Positions 61,175 through 64,000 of a stretch of DNA of 64,000 nucleotides are shown piece after piece. Position 1 is the first letter of the stretch. Every line of letters starts with the position of its first letter. Source of the DNA: Coprobacillaceae bacterium UN01-12pH3A. Its GTDB lineage: Bacteria; Bacillota_I; Bacilli_A; Erysipelotrichales; Coprobacillaceae. The position numbers and the translations under genes are program-made. The stretch spans positions 124,001-188,000 of the forward strand of contig JAQENU010000004.1 in NCBI GenBank assembly GCA_027676805.1. Direction: 5' to 3'. Below the pieces are notes generated by a model. It had not been told where the DNA came from. It ran no database searches and saw only the letters and a list, made by a program, of their open reading frames with translations.

Positions 61175-61888
61175 CTAATAATAACCATAATTGATATCCA
61201 CATCTGTCGAGATTCCGGCAATTTTTCCTTGGTTGGTATATTGCCAAAGTTTGATAGTTTCGTAATAAATCGGTTCTTGTCCATAGCTGGCAATCCAAAT
61301 ATCATGCTGATCTAAGAGATCCGATGAAAGATAGCTTAAACGATCACTGTTGGCATAAAGACCGGTTGAATAATGGCTGTTTTCTATTGTTGCTAAAAAT
61401 GTATGGGCTATCTTATTCATTTCATTGCTGCTTAATATATCATGACAAGAATCTTCAAAATCAAAATAAACCGGAAGATCAAGATCGATGCCTTCTAAGA
61501 TAGATAATACAAATTCTGCTTCCTGCTTCGCTTCCTGAGCACTCATTGCATAACTGTAGTGATATACTCCCACTTTGAGTCCGTGTTCTTTTGCCTGTTT
61601 TATATTTTCATAAAAATATTGATCGATTGCTCCCGTTAAAGCATCTCCATATCCAGTACGTATTAAAACAAAACTATATGTGCTGGTATCAATTTCTTGC
61701 CAATGTATTGTTTGTTGATGTTCACTGACATCAAACCCTAATCCGGTTGGGGTCTGTGTCATTCGCTGCTGACTAAAAGCCTGATGACTGGGTTGGTCAA
61801 TTAAAAAATTAGCGAACATCAAAAGCAGGATAATGATAGGGAAAAAAACAACGGTTAAAAATTTATTTGATAGTCGGCGATGCCTCAT
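61175..61888 (-). CDS. GH25 lysozyme with N-terminal membrane anchor
   Basis: A 237-residue protein. One hydrophobic N-terminal segment (about residues 10-30) is followed by a GH25 muramidase domain: GFDVSEHQ at the start, FVLIRTGYG, the catalytic DxE pair in VYFDFEDS, WIASYG and DVDINYGYY at the end. It cleaves the beta-1,4 bond between N-acetylmuramic acid and N-acetylglucosamine outside the cell, for wall remodelling. There are no extra wall-binding repeats. The ATG at 61888 is preferred over a GTG at 61897; the ribosome binding site is weak. Confidence 0.88.
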   Translation of the reverse strand: MRHRRLSNKFLTVVFFPIIILLLMFANFLIDQPSHQAFSQQRMTQTPTGLGFDVSEHQQTIHWQEIDTSTYSFVLIRTGYGDALTGAIDQYFYENIKQAKEHGLKVGVYHYSYAMSAQEAKQEAEFVLSILEGIDLDLPVYFDFEDSCHDILSSNEMNKIAHTFLATIENSHYSTGLYANSDRLSYLSSDLLDQHDIWIASYGQEPIYYETIKLWQYTNQGKIAGISTDVDINYGYY

Positions 61889-62020
61889 TTTACTCACTCA
61901 CTTTCGTGTACAGTGTACTTTATAATTTTAAAATAATTGTGGGTAAAATTTGGAAGAAAATCTTAAGATTTATCACTGCATTTAATTATGGTAAGATAAA
62001 AGTGACAGGAGGAGATGATT

Positions 62021-63484
62021 ATGTTTATTTGGCTGCTTTATGAATTTTTAAGTTCCTTAATAATAATGGGATTATTTATCGGATTATTCTCTCGTTTTAC
62101 TACTACTTGGATTATGATTTTAGGCATGCTATTTTTTGCTTTCTTTTTCGTTTGGTTTAAACGGAAGAAAATTGAGCCTAAGCTTCAAAAATATTTCAGC
62201 TATTATATAATGTATACCGTCATGGTTCTCATGCTTTGCTTATTTATTTCTAAGGGCTCGATAAGTCATTCAATATGGAGCTTTTATAATTATGCATTGC
62301 TTCCGTCGTTGCCGACACGTCTATTTGCTGCTCTTTATAATGAAACAATGGTCTACTATCTAATCCCATTGGTTTGGCAGATTACGGTTTATTTGGGGAT
62401 GGTTATCATCAATAGGGATTATCAGTGGAAACATCATATTAAGCTGGCTGTGAGTTTAGTTATTGGATTAGGTGTGAGTAGTGTGATCATCTATCAGCGT
62501 CAGCAGGTCGTACTGCCAGGACATGGCTTTGATTACAGCGGCGGCTATTCGAGTGTCAATTTAGAAGAATATGATGTCATCAATAAGGATAACAAGCTAG
62601 CCAAGCTTGATGAACCGGCTTCCTTTACTATCACGGATCCTGATAAGATGCCGATATTAGATGGAGCAGAAGCCGCCTATCCGGTATACAGTGCCTTAGC
62701 AAATGCAGTATATGTGAATATTGATGAGATAGAACGTGATCGCTTAGGAATGAATCAGGAAATTAATGATAAAGATACAAAGAGTGAAGCAGAAAAAACA
62801 GATCAGCGCATTGTTTCTTTCTATAATACAGCGGTAGGTTTTGAACGCCTAGTCAATGGAAAGGCGGATATGTTCTTTGGCGCCTATCCGTCTGCCTCAC
62901 AGCTTCAATTAGCTAAAGACTTAGGGGTAGAACTGGAGTATACACCGATAGGAAAAGAAGCGTTTGTCTTTTTTGTTCCGGAAAATCAAGTGATTAAAGA
63001 ATTGAGCAGTGAGCAGATTCGTAAGATTTATTCTGGGGAATACACGAATTGGAAACAGCTAGGCGGACAAAATGAAAAGATCATGGCATTCCAAAGACCG
63101 GAACGTTCCGGCAGTCAGTCGATGATGGTAAAGTTTATGGGAGATACACCATTAAAAACACCTCTGAAAGAGGAATATCAGGCGGCTATGGCAGGCGTTG
63201 CGGAAAAGGTAGCCGATTATCGCAATCTTTCCGGTGCCATCGGTTATTCTTTCCGTTTCTTTCTAACGGGAATGACCGAACGTCCGGAAGTTGAAATGTT
63301 AAGTGTTGACGGCATTGCACCTGATAAAGAGACCATTCGAGATGGGACTTACCCCCTTACTGTGAATTTGTACTGTATCACGGTAAAAGGAAACAAAAAT
63401 GAAAATGTGAATAAAATGCTGGAATTTATGCTGTCAGAGCAGGGACAAACGTTGATTGAAGAGAGCGGTTATGTGGCTTTATAA
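62021..63484 (+). CDS. Membrane protein fused to a PstS-like substrate-binding domain
   Basis: A 487-residue protein. The first 170 residues hold about five membrane segments; the rest is extracellular and follows the phosphate-binding PstS/PBP-like fold: GADMFFGAYPS-like ligand loop (KADMFFGAYPSASQ), IYSGEYTNWKQLGGQNEKI and RPERSGSQSMMVKFMG, with YCITVKGNKNENVNKMLEFM near the end. AGGAGG lies 7 bases before the ATG at 62021; the ATG at 62015 is too close. No pst permease or ATPase genes are adjacent, so it may be a phosphate or anion sensor rather than a transporter part. Confidence 0.78.
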   Translation: MFIWLLYEFLSSLIIMGLFIGLFSRFTTTWIMILGMLFFAFFFVWFKRKKIEPKLQKYFSYYIMYTVMVLMLCLFISKGSISHSIWSFYNYALLPSLPTRLFAALYNETMVYYLIPLVWQITVYLGMVIINRDYQWKHHIKLAVSLVIGLGVSSVIIYQRQQVVLPGHGFDYSGGYSSVNLEEYDVINKDNKLAKLDEPASFTITDPDKMPILDGAEAAYPVYSALANAVYVNIDEIERDRLGMNQEINDKDTKSEAEKTDQRIVSFYNTAVGFERLVNGKADMFFGAYPSASQLQLAKDLGVELEYTPIGKEAFVFFVPENQVIKELSSEQIRKIYSGEYTNWKQLGGQNEKIMAFQRPERSGSQSMMVKFMGDTPLKTPLKEEYQAAMAGVAEKVADYRNLSGAIGYSFRFFLTGMTERPEVEMLSVDGIAPDKETIRDGTYPLTVNLYCITVKGNKNENVNKMLEFMLSEQGQTLIEESGYVAL

Positions 63485-63526
63485 GCAATGCAACCATTGG
63501 TTGACAGATTGATAAGTGGTGGTTTA

Positions 63527-63554
63527 TTGCCTTTTATTGAGGTCATGCTATGAT
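63527..63554 (+). promoter_or_regulatory. Promoter of the terminal XRE gene
   Basis: TTGCCT (63527-63532), 16-base spacer, TATGAT (63549-63554) with extended TGC. A TTGACA at 63501-63506 lacks a good -10. Confidence 0.55.
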
Positions 63555-63579
63555 GGAAGGGCAATGAGGAGGAAGAAAC

Positions 63580-64000
63580 ATGGAACTTGCAGATAAGATC
63601 ATTGAATTAAGAAAAAAACAAGGCTATTCTCAAGAAGAACTGGCAAATCAACTTGGTGTTTCCAGACAATCCGTCAGTAAATGGGAAGCGGGGCAATCGA
63701 CACCAGAATTAGAAAGACTTATTGAAATGGCTGATTTATTCCATGTCAGTTTAGATGAGTTAATCAGAGGACAGACCACTGTTTCAACAAATGTGCTTGA
63801 TCCAATTGTTTTACGCCATACCATTCGTCAGGCGATGGGATATGAATATAAGAGTAAGCTGCATATTGGGAAAATCCCTTTGGTGCATATTAATTTTGGC
63901 TATGGCTACCGTGTAGCAAAAGGAATCTTTGCTTTTGGTAATATCGCGATTGGGGCTTTTGCGATTGGAGGATTAAGCTGCGGCGGGATTGCCTTAGGCG
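63580..64000 (+). CDS. XRE-family regulator with glycine-rich C-terminal domain, partial
   Basis: Cut by the right edge; 140 residues are visible. GAGGAGGAAG fixes the ATG at 63580. Residues about 1-60 are an XRE helix-turn-helix (SQEELANQLGVSRQSVSKWE). After a linker (about 70-100) the protein enters a strand-rich, glycine-patterned region (GIFAFGNIAIGAFAIGGLS), typical of the repeat domains that follow XRE domains in many Firmicutes membrane-linked regulators. The function is unknown. Confidence 0.85.
   Translation, partial: MELADKIIELRKKQGYSQEELANQLGVSRQSVSKWEAGQSTPELERLIEMADLFHVSLDELIRGQTTVSTNVLDPIVLRHTIRQAMGYEYKSKLHIGKIPLVHINFGYGYRVAKGIFAFGNIAIGAFAIGGLSCGGIALG

Overview
This is chromosomal DNA of an AT-rich Gram-positive bacterium. 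Genes carry strong purine-rich ribosome binding sites (AGGAGG type), many end in compact hairpin-plus-T-run terminators, and several promoters match TTGACA/TATAAT with 17-base spacing. The gene content (RpiR regulators, Cof-type phosphatases, MATE pumps, flavodiiron protein, GH1/GH32/GH25 enzymes, a 7-alpha-hydroxysteroid-dehydrogenase-like SDR, a huge SdrD_B-repeat surface protein) suggests an anaerobic gut Firmicute, most plausibly of the Erysipelotrichia. That assignment is inference; there is no rRNA or tRNA here to settle it.

Layout. 1-2300: tail of a Cof-type phosphatase, a MetE C-terminal-domain-like methyltransferase, a DtxR-family metal regulator and a 49-residue FeoB-associated Cys-rich protein. 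2388-3890: an orphan prepilin, an RNHCP zinc-ribbon protein behind a leader peptide and hairpin that may control its ribosome binding site, and a non-coding stretch with a strong promoter, metal-regulator-like inverted repeats, several hairpins and a terminator. 3918-7261: RpiR regulator, APH-type kinase and 6-phospho-beta-glucosidase. 7262-8618: divergent LysR and cupin genes. 8664-12735: MarR-controlled heterodimeric ABC exporter. 12862-19932: phosphatase, second RpiR, polysaccharide deacetylase, GH32 fructosidase, VTT membrane protein, small zinc ribbon, XRE regulator with CPBP protease.

20677-41463 is one gene of 6,928 codons for a secreted, wall-anchored giant protein. It has an export signal, about 4,850 residues of repeated beta-rich modules, roughly eleven SdrD_B-like Ca-binding repeats, and a C-terminal anchor with an atypical sorting signal. 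It has an AT-rich upstream region of about 580 bases and is followed closely by a membrane-tethered family-5 solute-binding protein.

42981-53792 is mostly housekeeping: NERD/HRDC protein, NAD synthetase, flavodiiron protein, MATE pump, M32 carboxypeptidase, MGMT and SDR. 53800-57140 looks like an acquired patch. It holds a broken fragment of an ICE-type surface protein with an in-frame stop, a drug-type ABC transporter with TetR regulator and two identical operators, and a decayed IS3-family end. 57171-64000 carries an XRE-membrane three-gene unit, a MarR-MATE operon, a toroid-fold cyclase-like orphan, a GH25 lysozyme, a membrane protein fused to a PstS-like domain, and the start of another XRE gene running off the window.
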